Shown: positions 46,872-56,530 of the stretch, one piece after another
How the letters are laid out: each line of letters begins with the position of its first letter
Position numbering within the stretch: position 1 is the first letter of the stretch
Assembly (NCBI GenBank): GCA_050257855.1
Contig: JBLMXQ010000118.1
Coordinates: forward strand, 4,104-68,103
DNA: 64,000 nucleotides
From: JBLMXQ01 sp050257855
GTDB taxonomy: Bacteria; Acidobacteriota; Vicinamibacteria; Vicinamibacterales; CAVVIG01
Direction: 5' to 3'
The notes under the pieces: generated by a model
What the model saw: only the letters and a program-made list of their open reading frames with translations
Told to the model about the DNA's origin: nothing
The model's database searches: none
Program-made: the position numbers and the translations under genes

Positions 46872-48700
46872 CAGGCTGTCTCCTGGACGAACAGGTTCAG
46901 CTTGCGCACGGCGCTCTCGATGGCGCTCGACGCGGTCTGGCCGAGGCCGCAGATCGACGCGTCGCGCATGACCTGCCCCACGTCGCTGACGATGGCGAGA
47001 TTCGCGGCCGGCGAGCCGCGGCGGGACGCCAGGCGCTCGAGCGCCTCGTCCTGCCGCACCGTTCCGACGCGGCACGGCACGCACTGGCCGCACGACTCGT
47101 CCCGGAAGAAGCGCGCGATCCGGCGCACGATGCCGGTCATGTCGGTCGCGTCGTCGAACAGCATCACGACGCCGGAGCCGAGCGTGGCCCCGGCCGCGCG
47201 CGCGCCTTCGAGCGTGAGCGGCATGTCGAGCTCCCCGGGCGTCACGAACACGCCGGCGGCGCCGCCGAGGAGGATCGCCTGGAGGCGCCGGCCGTTCCCG
47301 ACGCCGCCGGCGAGATCGACGAGCTGCCGCAGCGTCGTGCCGAACGGCACTTCGTAGACGCCGGGACGGACGACCGTGCCCGACACGCAGAACAGCTTCG
47401 TGCCCGTCGATCCGCCCGTGCCGGTCGCGGCGAACGCCGGACCGCCCTCGAGCACCACCTGCAGCACGTTGACGAGCGTCTCCACGTTGTTGACGACCGT
47501 CGGTTTGCCGAAGAGACCCGACTGCACCGGAAACGGCGGCTTGTTGCGCGGCTCGCCTCGCAGGCCTTCGATCGAGTTGAAGAGCGCCGTCTCTTCGCCG
47601 CAGATGTACGCGCCCGCGCCGCGCCGCAGTTCGATGTCGAACCGCACGCCCTCGCCGAAGACGTCCTCGCCGAGCAGGCCTCGCACACGGGCCTGCGCGA
47701 CGGCCGACGTCATCCGCGCGGTCGCCAGCGGGTACTCGCCGCGGATGTAGAGGAAGCCCCGCTCGCAGCCGGTCGCGTAGCCGGCAATCGTCATTGCCTC
47801 GACCAGCGCGAACGGATCCTCCTCCATCAGCACGCGATCCTTGAACGTGCCCGGCTCCGATTCGTCGGCGTTGCAGACGAGATAATGCGGCCGGACCGGC
47901 GCGCGGGCGACCGCCTCCCACTTGCGCCCGGTCGGGAACGCGGCGCCGCCGCGGCCGACCAGACGCGAGTCGCCGACCTCGCGCAGCACCGCCTCGGGAC
48001 CGATGGCCAGCGCCCGCCGCAGCGCGCTGTAGCCGCCGTGCGCCCGGTAGTCGTCGAGGCTCGCCGGATCCGATACGCCGAGCCGCGCGAGCAGGCGCAG
48101 CCCCCGGGCGCGAGGCGCCTCGGTCTGCGGCGCGGACGTGACCGCCGTTCTCGCTGGCCCGGGCGGAACGCCGCGGACGATCGCCTCCGCGTCCGCCGGA
48201 GCGAGCGTGGCGTTCGAGGCTGCTTCGCCGGAAACCTGGAACAGCGCGGCTGGCCCGCGCTCGCACTGGCCGAGGCACGGGCTCCGGAGCCACGTCGTTC
48301 CTTCGACTGAAGCCCCGCGATCCTTCGGTCCGGAGCCCTCGGGGCCGAGCCGGCGCTCGAGCTCCTCGCACAGGGCCTCCGCCCCGCGCGTCCGGCATGC
48401 GATGTCGTCGCACACGTGCACGACCGTCGCCGGTCGCGGCTTCAGCGAGAACATCGCGTAGAACGACGCGACGCCATGGGCCTCGGCGGGCGCGATCGAC
48501 AGGCGCTGACAGACGTGGTTGAGCGCGCCCTCGCTGATCCAGCCGACGCGCGCGTGCACGGCGTGCAGCGCCGGCAGCAGCGCGCTGCGCATCGAGGCCG
48601 GAGGCCGCAGGCTGGCGGTCGGAACGGACGCGATCGCGCGGTCGATCGCCTCGCGCTCTTCCGGAGTGGCCCTCGCGCCAGGGATCAGATGGAGGTCCAT
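46871..48700 (-). CDS. NuoEF-type diaphorase subunit of formate dehydrogenase
   Basis: Protein of 609 residues, a fusion. The N-terminal NuoE-like part (about 1-160) has the [2Fe-2S] cysteines VHVCDDIACRTRG and SPCLGQCERGP. The C-terminal NuoF-like part has the NAD(H) loop GRGGAAFPTGRKW, the FMN region ESEPGTFKDRVLMEEDP, IYIRGEYP-type segment and [4Fe-4S] ligands ESCGQCVPCRVGT plus SICGLGQ. A Pro/Ala-rich linker with an additional helical region joins the two. It should oxidise the Fe-S chain and reduce NAD+, making the operon an NAD+-dependent formate dehydrogenase. Both ends overlap neighbouring genes by single-base TGATG junctions, indicating a tight operon. Confidence 0.93.
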   Translation of the reverse strand: MDLHLIPGARATPEEREAIDRAIASVPTASLRPPASMRSALLPALHAVHARVGWISEGALNHVCQRLSIAPAEAHGVASFYAMFSLKPRPATVVHVCDDIACRTRGAEALCEELERRLGPEGSGPKDRGASVEGTTWLRSPCLGQCERGPAALFQVSGEAASNATLAPADAEAIVRGVPPGPARTAVTSAPQTEAPRARGLRLLARLGVSDPASLDDYRAHGGYSALRRALAIGPEAVLREVGDSRLVGRGGAAFPTGRKWEAVARAPVRPHYLVCNADESEPGTFKDRVLMEEDPFALVEAMTIAGYATGCERGFLYIRGEYPLATARMTSAVAQARVRGLLGEDVFGEGVRFDIELRRGAGAYICGEETALFNSIEGLRGEPRNKPPFPVQSGLFGKPTVVNNVETLVNVLQVVLEGGPAFAATGTGGSTGTKLFCVSGTVVRPGVYEVPFGTTLRQLVDLAGGVGNGRRLQAILLGGAAGVFVTPGELDMPLTLEGARAAGATLGSGVVMLFDDATDMTGIVRRIARFFRDESCGQCVPCRVGTVRQDEALERLASRRGSPAANLAIVSDVGQVMRDASICGLGQTASSAIESAVRKLNLFVQETA

Positions 48701-50589
48701 CAGATCCTTTCGACCCGGACCGCGGTCGCCTTGAACTCCGCCGTGCCCGACTTGGGATCGGTGGCGTCGATCGTCAGCACGTTCGTCGCCACGTCGTCAG
48801 GGTAATGGAAGCTCATGAACGCGAGGCCCGGCCGCAGGCCGTCCGTCACGCGCACGGGCGCTTCGACGGCGCCCCGGCGCGAGACGATGCGCACGCGATC
48901 GCCGTCGCGGACACCGAGCCGCTCGACGTCCTCGATCGAGAGGTCGAGCGTCTCGCCGCGCGACAGGGGCGAACGATAGCTGCCGGTCTGCACGCCGGTG
49001 TTGAAGGCGTCGAGGCGCCGCCCCGTCGTCAATCGCACGGGAAAGTCGTCGCTCAGCGCCTCGACCGGGGGGTCGAACGCCACGGGCGTGAACGGAGCCG
49101 GCGGGCCCCCGAGCGGCTCGCTCCACAGCCGCCCGTGCAGGAACGGGCTGCCCGGGTGCTGCTCGTCGGGGCACGGCCACTGCAGGCCGCCGAGTTCTTC
49201 GAGCCGCTTGTAGCTCATGCCGCCGTGCCACGGCGAGAGCGAGCGCAGCTCGTCCCAGAGCTGTTCGGCGCCCGGCCGTCCCCACTGGCGTCCGAGCCGG
49301 CCGGCGAGGTCGCACATGATGTGGAGGTCGTCGCGCGCCTCGCCCGGGGGATCGAGCGCCTTCCGCACCCGCTGCACGCGGCGTTCGCTGCTCGTGACGG
49401 TCCCCTCCGACTCGCACCACGAGGCGGCCGCGGGGAGCACGACGTCCGCGAGCTCCGCCGTCTTCGTCAGGAACATGTCCTGGACGACGACGTGATCGAG
49501 GCTGTCGAGGAGCCGGGAGGCGCGCCGCTCGTCGGCCTCGGACTGCGCCGGGTTCTCGCCGATGATGTACAGCGCGCGCAGGTCGCCGTGCTCCATCGCC
49601 TCGAACATCTGGGTCAGGTGCCAGCCGCGCTTCGGCGGGATGGTCGCACCCCACGCGCGCTCGAACTTCGCGCGGACGACGGCGTCCTCTACGTCCTGGC
49701 CACCGGGCAGCTTGTTCGGCAGCGCGCCCATGTCGCCGCCGCCCTGGACGTTGTTCTGTCCCCGCAGGGGCACGAGCCCCGAGCCCCAGCGCCCGACGTG
49801 GCCGGTCAGGAGCGCCAGGTTGATCAGGCTGAAGACGTTGTCGACGGCGTTGTGATGTTCCGTGATGCCGAGCGTCCAGCAGATCTGCGCGCGATCGGCC
49901 CGTGCGTAGGCGTGCGCCATCTCGCGGATCGTCGCCGCCGGCACCCGCGTCACGCGCTCGGCGTACTCGAGGGTGTACGGCTCGACGCTCTGCCGGTATG
50001 CATCGAAGCCGGAGGTCGCGCGATCGATGAACGTATGGTTGCAGAGTCCGGCCGTGATGATCTCCCGCCCGACGGCGTTGGCCAGGGCGATGTCGGCGCC
50101 GACGTCGACGCCGAGCCACACGTCCGCCCACGCGGCCGAGCTCGTCCGCCGCGGATCCACGGCGTACATGCGCGCACCGTTGCGCACCCCCTTCAGCAGA
50201 TGGTGAAAGAAGATGGGATGCGTCTCGCGCGCGTTGGAGCCCCACAGGATGATCAGGTCGGTCTCCTCGATCTCCTGGTACGAGCTCGTTCCGCCGCCCG
50301 CTCCGAATACCGTCGTCAGACCGACGACGCTCGGAGCGTGTCAAGTACGGTTGCAGCTGTCGATGTTGTTGCTGCCGATCACGGCGCGGGCGAACTTCTG
50401 CGCGAGATAGTTCACCTCGTTGGTCGCCTTCGAGCAGCTGAACATCCCGACGCTTTGCCCGCCGTAACGGGCGACGGTCGCGCGGAAGCCTCCGGCCGCG
50501 CGGTCGAGCGCTTCGTCCCAGCCGGCCTCGTGCAGCACGCCGTTCTCGCGAACGAGCGGGCGCGTCAGCCTCGTGTACCGGTGCTTCAT
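48700..50589 (-). CDS. fdhA: Formate dehydrogenase catalytic subunit, selenocysteine-containing (UGA read through)
   Basis: Molybdopterin catalytic domain of formate dehydrogenase, 629 residues if the in-frame TGA at 50341-50343 is read as selenocysteine 83. Before the TGA the frame gives TRPLVRENGVLHEAGWDEAL and SNNIDSCNRT; after it HAPSVVGLTTVFGAGGGTSSYQEIEETDLIILWGSNARETHP, continuing in frame to the end (GQNNVQGGGDMGALPNKLPG; TVTSSERRVQRV; LTTGRRLDAFNTG). This matches Sec-type FDHs, where U-HxPSVxGL follows. The N-terminal [4Fe-4S] domain is absent and is found on the subunit at 45996. First gene of the core operon; FdhD at 43930 is the expected maturation factor. Automatic callers will report two fragments (50341-50589 and 48700-50187). 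Confidence 0.93.
50303..50343 (-). promoter_or_regulatory. Selenocysteine UGA codon and bacterial SECIS-like hairpin in fdhA
   Basis: The UGA occupies 50343-50341 on the minus strand. Starting seven bases after it, the mRNA can fold: outer stem CCGAG/UUCGG, a three-base bulge, inner seven-base stem CGUCGUC/GACGACG, and apical loop GGUCU. The GGUCU loop begins 22 bases from the U of UGA, the same position as in the E. coli fdhF SECIS element, which has the same loop (established knowledge). This is the binding site expected for SelB. No selA, selB, selC or selD is in the window. Confidence 0.88.
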
Positions 50590-50640
50590 GGGCCGAAGCT
50601 TATCGCGTATGGCTACACTCGTCCAGAGTCGGCGGCCGCT

Positions 50641-51744
50641 TCACCTGTCGCGGATCAGTTCCCCGTACGTGCGGATGGCGCCGCGGTCGAAGCGGTCGAT
50701 CAGATCGTCGATCGGCTCGGTCAGCGAGGCACTGTACGAACCCGGAGGGGCCAGGGCGAAGCCGTAGCCGCCGAATACCGAGCGGATGATCAGGCTCCGC
50801 GGCGTGTGCGGGAGGCGCCGGAGATTGCTCACGTAGCGAGGGAAAGAGGCGCTGCCGAAGAGGTAGAACTCGACGTTCGACGTGTAGAACGCGGACAGCG
50901 ACTCATGCCGGTCCGCGAGCAGACGGCCGATGGCCGCGAGCGCTCTGCTGCCGCCCAGGTTGCCGACGACCGGAATGATCAGATCGCGCCGCTCGAGTGA
51001 GCGGACGAACTGATAATCGTCCTCCGAGGCGAGGAAGTTCCGGTGGCGTCCGCCGGAATCGGTCTCGAGCAGCAGATCGCGGTACGTCGGGTAGTAGCTG
51101 CGCGGCCGACGGCCGTAGCTCTCGAACCGCAGATCGAGGCCGCCGTCGACGAAGCTCCGATGAAACCGATGGATCGTGTCGCGCTCGCCGTCGGCGAGCG
51201 GCACACCGAAGCGCGCGAGCGCGGCTGCGATCCGGTCGCGGCGGCGTGCCGCCTCCGCCGCCGGCACCGTCGCCGCGCGATCGACGTAGGCCACCAGCCG
51301 CTCGATCGGCGCCGCCCGCCAGGCGGCCGGCTGTGGCGGCGGCGCGCGCCCGAACAGCAGGCTGAGGTACTCGACCCGCGTCGGCGCCTGCTCGAACAGC
51401 GCCTTGAACAGCAGGTGCAGGAGCAGGTTGTCGCGCCGGATGTCGACGATGATCGCGATGGACGGGCGGAGCTGCGCGATGTATGTGAAGTTCTGGTCTG
51501 GACCGACGCCGACGTACGCGCCGCCCCGGAGCCGGGCGGCGTCGAGCGCGGGCATCACCTGCAGGTACGAGCGCTCGTTCGAGATGAGGTTGTCGGTGTC
51601 GAACGAGCCTGGCGGCTCCGACAGCCGCGCGACAACGGACGCAAAGCTCTGCGTCGACGCGAGGACGTCGGACGTCGGGGCGGCCGGGCAGCCGGCCGCG
51701 AACAGGCAGATCAGCGCAGACGCGAGCGCGGTCACCCTGTGCAT
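50641..51744 (-). CDS. Lipoprotein of unknown function upstream of fdhA
   Basis: Protein of 367 residues, not recognised. The lipobox CLFAAGC at the end of a signal peptide indicates a lipid-anchored exported protein. The body has conserved-looking stretches (YVGVGPDQNFTYIAQLRPSIAIIVDIRRDNLLLHLLFKALFE; HRNFLASEDDYQFVRSLERRDLIIPVVGNLGGSRALAAIGRLL; FYTSNVEFYLF) suggestive of a Rossmann-like alpha/beta fold. It precedes fdhA by 51 bp on the same strand, so it may be co-transcribed, but nothing ties it to formate metabolism. A consensus TATAAT lies 12 bases before its start codon. Confidence 0.8.
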   Translation of the reverse strand: MHRVTALASALICLFAAGCPAAPTSDVLASTQSFASVVARLSEPPGSFDTDNLISNERSYLQVMPALDAARLRGGAYVGVGPDQNFTYIAQLRPSIAIIVDIRRDNLLLHLLFKALFEQAPTRVEYLSLLFGRAPPPQPAAWRAAPIERLVAYVDRAATVPAAEAARRRDRIAAALARFGVPLADGERDTIHRFHRSFVDGGLDLRFESYGRRPRSYYPTYRDLLLETDSGGRHRNFLASEDDYQFVRSLERRDLIIPVVGNLGGSRALAAIGRLLADRHESLSAFYTSNVEFYLFGSASFPRYVSNLRRLPHTPRSLIIRSVFGGYGFALAPPGSYSASLTEPIDDLIDRFDRGAIRTYGELIRDR

Positions 51745-51756
51745 GGCGTCCAGCGG

Positions 51757-51762
51757 ATTATA
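51757..51762 (-). promoter_or_regulatory. Consensus -10 TATAAT of the lipoprotein gene
   Basis: TATAAT on the minus strand ends 12 bases before the ATG at 51744, giving a leader of only about five bases. Because fdhA follows 51 bp after this gene, the promoter may also serve the formate dehydrogenase operon. Confidence 0.5.
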
Positions 51763-51822
51763 CGCGTGCCGATCGCGGCGCCGTCACGTCTGGCCGGGTG
51801 CCGCGATCGATCGCCGCGCGCT

Positions 51823-54800
51823 TCAGTCGGGCTCCTCGTCCACGAAATAGCGTGCCGAGAACGGGCTGGATGCTGCGGACCGTGATGGCCGTCTTGCGGC
51901 GCCGGCCGCCGACGCGAGCGCGGGCGCGCCGGCGTCGACCGGCGCGGCGGTCCCGCGGCGGGCGCCGGGTTGCAGCCCGAGCGCGCCGGCCACGAAGCCG
52001 GCTTCGATCAGCGCCTTTGCGAAATCGTGCGCGGTCGCCGGCAGCCCGTCGATCTCTTCGAGCAGCAGGCCCCGCGGCGCCTCGCCCCCGGCCCGCGCGC
52101 GCTCGATGAGGACCCGCGCGACCGCGCGGGACGCGCGCGAGCGCTGCGGCTCGACGTCGGGCAGGAACATGAGGAGCTGGCGATCGCCGCGCGTCAGGTA
52201 CGCGGCGAGCGCACCGTCGACGAGAACGACCGTCGCCCCCACGGTGCGGGTGGGCGGCCGGCTTGCGGCCGGCCATTTCAGCGTCGCGCCGTACGGGTTG
52301 GCGGGATCGCCCGCCGCGAGCACTGCGACCTCCGGATCCTCCGCCGGCTCGCGCAGCGCGCGCAGCAGGTCGACGGCGCCCGGCAGCGCGAACTGCGTGG
52401 CACCCAGCCCGGCGACGAAGTAGCCGCGCCGCACGCGGCCGTGCTCTTCCATTGCCTTGAGCACCGGGTACACCGTCGCGAAGCCGCCGGGTACCGACTC
52501 CGCTCCGACGGCCTCGCGTGTCAGGACGCCGTAGCGGGCGAGGAGCTGCAGCGTGAGATCGGCACCGATGGTTGAGCGCCCGTCACGTCCCGCGTGCGCC
52601 GGCGGCCCCTCGCGGCCGCGAACCAGCGACCAGCGGCCCTCGGCCGATGGCGGTGCGAGCCGTCGCGACCTGAACGCCGGCCGCACGGCACGTTTGTGCC
52701 GCCGCGGGGCGTGCGCGCGCGCGAATGCCCGGAGCGCGTGGAACGTATCGTTGGTGACGCGCCCCTGCCACACGAGATCCCAGAGCGCATCGACCGTCTC
52801 GGCCGGATACCCGCCCCCGATCGCCTCGTGCAGCGGACCGAAGAACGAGGCGCCGTGCGCCCGAAGGTAGTCGAGAACCGCCGTTGCTCTGGCGTCCGCC
52901 TGCTCGCCGCCGGTCAGCGGCGGCAGGAGCCGCGTCAGATGGTCCGCCAGATACAACGCGACGCGCCCGTCTCGATCGCCGAGCGGTTCCACGCCCACCC
53001 AGACCACCTCGCCGGCCGCGGTGACCGCGTCGAGATCCGCCGGGTCGTACTGGCCGATGCGCGCCGGAAGGATCTCCGTTTCGAGAATCGAGGCCGCGAG
53101 CGGCGAGCCCTGCAGCTGCTCGATCGCGTCGAGCAGCGCGTCGGCGCCCTGGCGTTTCTTCACGATCCCCTGCCACGTCGTCATCAGCCGTCCGAGGACG
53201 GTCTGATCGACCGGCTCGATCTCCTGCCGCAGCTTCGCGAGCGACCGGCGCCGGAGCATCCGGAGGACGCCGGACTCGGTCCATTCGCGCCGGGTGCCGC
53301 CCGGCCGAAACTCGCCCTCGATGAGCCGGCCCTCCGCCGCCAGCCGGTGGAGCAGCGCCTCGGCAGCGGCGTTCGTCAGAGCGAAGCGCGCCGCCAGATC
53401 AGCGGCCGTCACGGGCGCGTGCGTCCGGACGAACCGGCCCGCCAGATCGCCGGCGGGATCCGCCGGCGGCGCGAGGAGCGCCTCTGGGATGCCGGGGGGC
53501 AGGGGCACGTCGAGTGCGTCGCGGTAGCGCGCGGCGTCTTCCACGGCGACGTAGCGTGCTTCTCCGGCGATGCGAAGTAGAACGGCACGGCGGTCGCTGA
53601 CGAGCGTCTCGATCGCGTCCGCGGCCTCGGCGGACGTCCGCGCGCGCAGCTCGTCCCCGGCCAGATCGCCGATCGCGAGCAGCAGGTCGTGGACGCCGTC
53701 GGCCGTCCGGGCGCGGCGCGCGGGCTCCAGCCGCTGCAGCTCGCGCTCGATTGCCTCCATCGCGTCGGCGTCGATCAGCTCGCGGAGCTCGGCGTCGCCG
53801 AGCAGCTCGCGCAATTGCGCCTGGTCGACGGCGAGCGCCTGCGCGCGCCGCTCCGCCAGCGGCGCATCGCCGTCGTACAGGAAGCTCGCCACGTAGGTGA
53901 AGAGGAGGGACGCGGCGAACGGCGACGGCGTGTCGGCGTCGACGGTCGCGACGCGCACGCGACGGCTCCGGACGTCCGACAGCGTCGAGACGAGCGCCGG
54001 CATGTCGAAGACGTCGCGCAGGCATTCGCGGTACGTCTCGAGCAGCACCGGGAAGGATCCGTACTTCGAGGCGACGGCGAGCAGGTCGGCGGCGCGCTTG
54101 CGCTGCTGCCAGAGCGGAGCGCGCAGGCCGGGCCGGCGCTTCGGCAGGAGGAGCGAGCGCGCGGCGTTCTCGCGGAATTTCGCGGCGAAGAGCGCCGTCG
54201 CGCCGAGCTGCCGGACGACGAGCGCCTGCACCTCGTCGGGATCGGGCACCAGCAGCCGCGGATCCGGCGGCTCGTCCACGTCCGGAAACCGCACCACGAA
54301 GCCGTCGTCGCTCCAGAGCGTCTCGACGTCGATCCCGGTCTCCTCCCGGATCTTCGCCGAGGCGGCCATCGCCCACGGCGCGTGAACGCGCCCGCCACGC
54401 GGCGAGAGGACGCAGACGCGCCAGTCGCCCAGCTCGTCGCGCACGCGCTCGACCACGATCGTGGAGGCGTCGGGGAGCGCGCGGGTGGCTGCGATCTGAT
54501 CGCGGAGGTACTGGAGCAGGTTCTCGGCGGCGCCCGCGCCGAGATCGTGCTCGCGCGTCAGGCGATCGAGCGCGGCGGCCGGCGGCATCCGCACCAGGTC
54601 GTGCATCAGGCGGCCGATGGCGAGTCCGAGCTCGAGCGGCCGCCCGGCGCGATCGCCCTTCCAGAACGGCATCTTGCCCGGCTGTCCCGGCGCGGGCGAC
54701 ACGAGCACGCGGTCGTGGGTGATCTCCTCGATGCGCCAGCTCGAGGCGCCGAGCACGAACACCTCGCCCGGCCGGCTCTCGAAGACCATCTCCTCGTCCA

Positions 54801-56520
54801 GCTCGCCGACGCGCGCCGCGCCAGGCCCGCCGCCGACCAGAAACACTCCGTACAGGCCGCGGTCGGGAATCGTGCCGCCGTTGATGATCGCGACCCGCCT
54901 CGCATTCTCGCGCGCCGTGACGGTCCCCGCGACGCGGTCCCAGGTGATGCGCGGGCGCAGCTCCGCGAATTCGTCCGACGGATACCGGCCGGAGAGCATG
55001 TCCAGCACGCCGTCGAACACGGTGCGGCTCAGGTCGGCGAACGGCGCGGCACGGCGGATCGTCCCGAACAGCTCGTCGGCGTGCCACGCGTCCATCGCCG
55101 CCATCGCGACCACCTGCTGCGCGACGACGTCGAGCGGGTTGCGCGGGTAGCGCGTCGCCTCGACGGCGCCGTCGTGCATCGCCCGCGCGACCGCGGCGCA
55201 CGCGACGAGATCGCCGCGGAACTTCGGGAAGATCACCCCTTCGCTGACGGCGTTGGCCTGGTGGCCGCCGCGGCCGATGCGCTGGAGGCCGCTCGCGACC
55301 GACGGCGGCGCTTCGACCTGGACGACGAGATCGATCGCGCCCATGTCGATGCCGAGCTCGAGCGACGAGGTGGCGACGAGCCCACGAAGGGACCCCGCCT
55401 TGAGCAGTTCTTCGACCTCGACGCGCTGCGGACGGGCGAGCGACCCGTGGTGGGAGCGCACGAGCGTCTCGCCCGCGAGCTCGTTGAGCGCGTTCGCCAG
55501 CCGCTCGGCGAGGCGCCGGCTGTTGACGAAGACGAGCGTCGAGCGGTGCGCGCGAATCAGCTCCAGCAGGCGCGGGTGGATGGCGGCCCAGATCGACGGG
55601 CGCGTGTCGCCGACGGCCGCCGATCCGTTCGGGATGTCGCTCAGCCGCGCCATGTCCTCGACGGGGACCTCGATGGTCAGCGAGAGGCGCTTCTTCTCAC
55701 CGGCGTCCACGATCGCGACGGGCCGGTACTGAACGGCGCCGCGCCGGGGCGACGCGAACTCGGTTTCGAGCCCGGCGGCGCTCGCCCCTTCCCCGTGGCT
55801 CTTTCCCTTTCGGCCGCGCCGCGTCCTGAGCCCCGGGCCGCAGGCCCCTTCGACGCCCCCGAGGAACCGGGCGACTTCGTCGAGCGGACGCTGGGTCGCC
55901 GACAGCCCGATGCGCTGCGGCCGCGTCGCGCAGCGGGCGGCGAGCCGCTCGAGCGAAACCGCGAGATGCGCACCCCGCTTGGTCGCCACCAGCGCGTGGA
56001 TCTCGTCGACGATGACGGTGTCGACCGATCGCAGGGCCTCGCGCGCGTTCGAGGTGAGCAGGAGATAGAGCGATTCGGGCGTCGTGATCAGGATATCGGC
56101 CGGCTCGCGCCGGAACCGCGCACGCTCGGCGGCCGGAGTGTCGCCGGTGCGGATGGCGATCGACGGGGCGGCGAACGTCTCGCCGCGGGCCGAGGCGGCC
56201 TGCGCGATGCCGGCGAGCGGCGCCCGCAGGTTGCGCTCGACGTCGGAGGCGAGCGCCTTGAGCGGCGAGACGTAGAGCACGCGGCACCGCGCCGCCTTCG
56301 GAGGCGCCGGCGCGAACATCAGCCGCTCGAGGCACCAGAGGAACGCCGCGAGCGTCTTGCCGCTGCCGGTCGGCGCGAGGATGAGCGTCGACTCGCCGCG
56401 TGCGATCGCGGCCCAGCCGAGCGCCTGCGGGCGCGTCGGCGCGTCGAACGACGCCTCGAACCACTGCCGGACGGCCGGATGAAAAGGCGCGAGAGGCTCG
56501 GAAAGCGGCCTGACGGTCAC
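51823..56520 (-). CDS. lhr: Lhr-type large DEAD/DEAH-box helicase
   Basis: Protein of 1565 residues, about the length of E. coli Lhr. Helicase motifs: ALGWAAIARGESTLILAPTGSGKTLAAF (Q/I, near 30-60), TTPESLYLLLTS (Ic), VDEIHAL (II, DEIH), GLSATQRP (III), LVFVNSRRLAERLANALNEL (IV), ATSSLELGIDMGAIDLVVQ (V), and GLQRIGRGGHQANAVSEG (VI, QRIGRGGH). It is followed by the Lhr winged-helix and beta-barrel domains and a long C-terminal extension with YcaQ-like winged helices. Lhr translocates 3'-5' on single-stranded DNA and unwinds RNA-DNA hybrids in repair. Start is GTG at 56520, divergent from a small gene 22 bp away. Confidence 0.93.
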   Translation of the reverse strand: MTVRPLSEPLAPFHPAVRQWFEASFDAPTRPQALGWAAIARGESTLILAPTGSGKTLAAFLWCLERLMFAPAPPKAARCRVLYVSPLKALASDVERNLRAPLAGIAQAASARGETFAAPSIAIRTGDTPAAERARFRREPADILITTPESLYLLLTSNAREALRSVDTVIVDEIHALVATKRGAHLAVSLERLAARCATRPQRIGLSATQRPLDEVARFLGGVEGACGPGLRTRRGRKGKSHGEGASAAGLETEFASPRRGAVQYRPVAIVDAGEKKRLSLTIEVPVEDMARLSDIPNGSAAVGDTRPSIWAAIHPRLLELIRAHRSTLVFVNSRRLAERLANALNELAGETLVRSHHGSLARPQRVEVEELLKAGSLRGLVATSSLELGIDMGAIDLVVQVEAPPSVASGLQRIGRGGHQANAVSEGVIFPKFRGDLVACAAVARAMHDGAVEATRYPRNPLDVVAQQVVAMAAMDAWHADELFGTIRRAAPFADLSRTVFDGVLDMLSGRYPSDEFAELRPRITWDRVAGTVTARENARRVAIINGGTIPDRGLYGVFLVGGGPGAARVGELDEEMVFESRPGEVFVLGASSWRIEEITHDRVLVSPAPGQPGKMPFWKGDRAGRPLELGLAIGRLMHDLVRMPPAAALDRLTREHDLGAGAAENLLQYLRDQIAATRALPDASTIVVERVRDELGDWRVCVLSPRGGRVHAPWAMAASAKIREETGIDVETLWSDDGFVVRFPDVDEPPDPRLLVPDPDEVQALVVRQLGATALFAAKFRENAARSLLLPKRRPGLRAPLWQQRKRAADLLAVASKYGSFPVLLETYRECLRDVFDMPALVSTLSDVRSRRVRVATVDADTPSPFAASLLFTYVASFLYDGDAPLAERRAQALAVDQAQLRELLGDAELRELIDADAMEAIERELQRLEPARRARTADGVHDLLLAIGDLAGDELRARTSAEAADAIETLVSDRRAVLLRIAGEARYVAVEDAARYRDALDVPLPPGIPEALLAPPADPAGDLAGRFVRTHAPVTAADLAARFALTNAAAEALLHRLAAEGRLIEGEFRPGGTRREWTESGVLRMLRRRSLAKLRQEIEPVDQTVLGRLMTTWQGIVKKRQGADALLDAIEQLQGSPLAASILETEILPARIGQYDPADLDAVTAAGEVVWVGVEPLGDRDGRVALYLADHLTRLLPPLTGGEQADARATAVLDYLRAHGASFFGPLHEAIGGGYPAETVDALWDLVWQGRVTNDTFHALRAFARAHAPRRHKRAVRPAFRSRRLAPPSAEGRWSLVRGREGPPAHAGRDGRSTIGADLTLQLLARYGVLTREAVGAESVPGGFATVYPVLKAMEEHGRVRRGYFVAGLGATQFALPGAVDLLRALREPAEDPEVAVLAAGDPANPYGATLKWPAASRPPTRTVGATVVLVDGALAAYLTRGDRQLLMFLPDVEPQRSRASRAVARVLIERARAGGEAPRGLLLEEIDGLPATAHDFAKALIEAGFVAGALGLQPGARRGTAAPVDAGAPALASAAGAARRPSRSAASSPFSARYFVDEEPD

Positions 56521-56530
56521 GCCCTGATCT

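Noticed and set aside
48700..50187. Annotating a separate 495-residue gene starting at GTG 50187
   Set aside because: It is simply the part of fdhA after the UGA; it would lack conserved residues between the UGA and 50187 that are clearly FdhA-like.
50341..50343. Reading the TGA as a nonsense mutation that makes fdhA a pseudogene
   Set aside because: It falls exactly at the known Sec/Cys position, both sides remain fully conserved and in frame, and a SECIS-like hairpin follows immediately.
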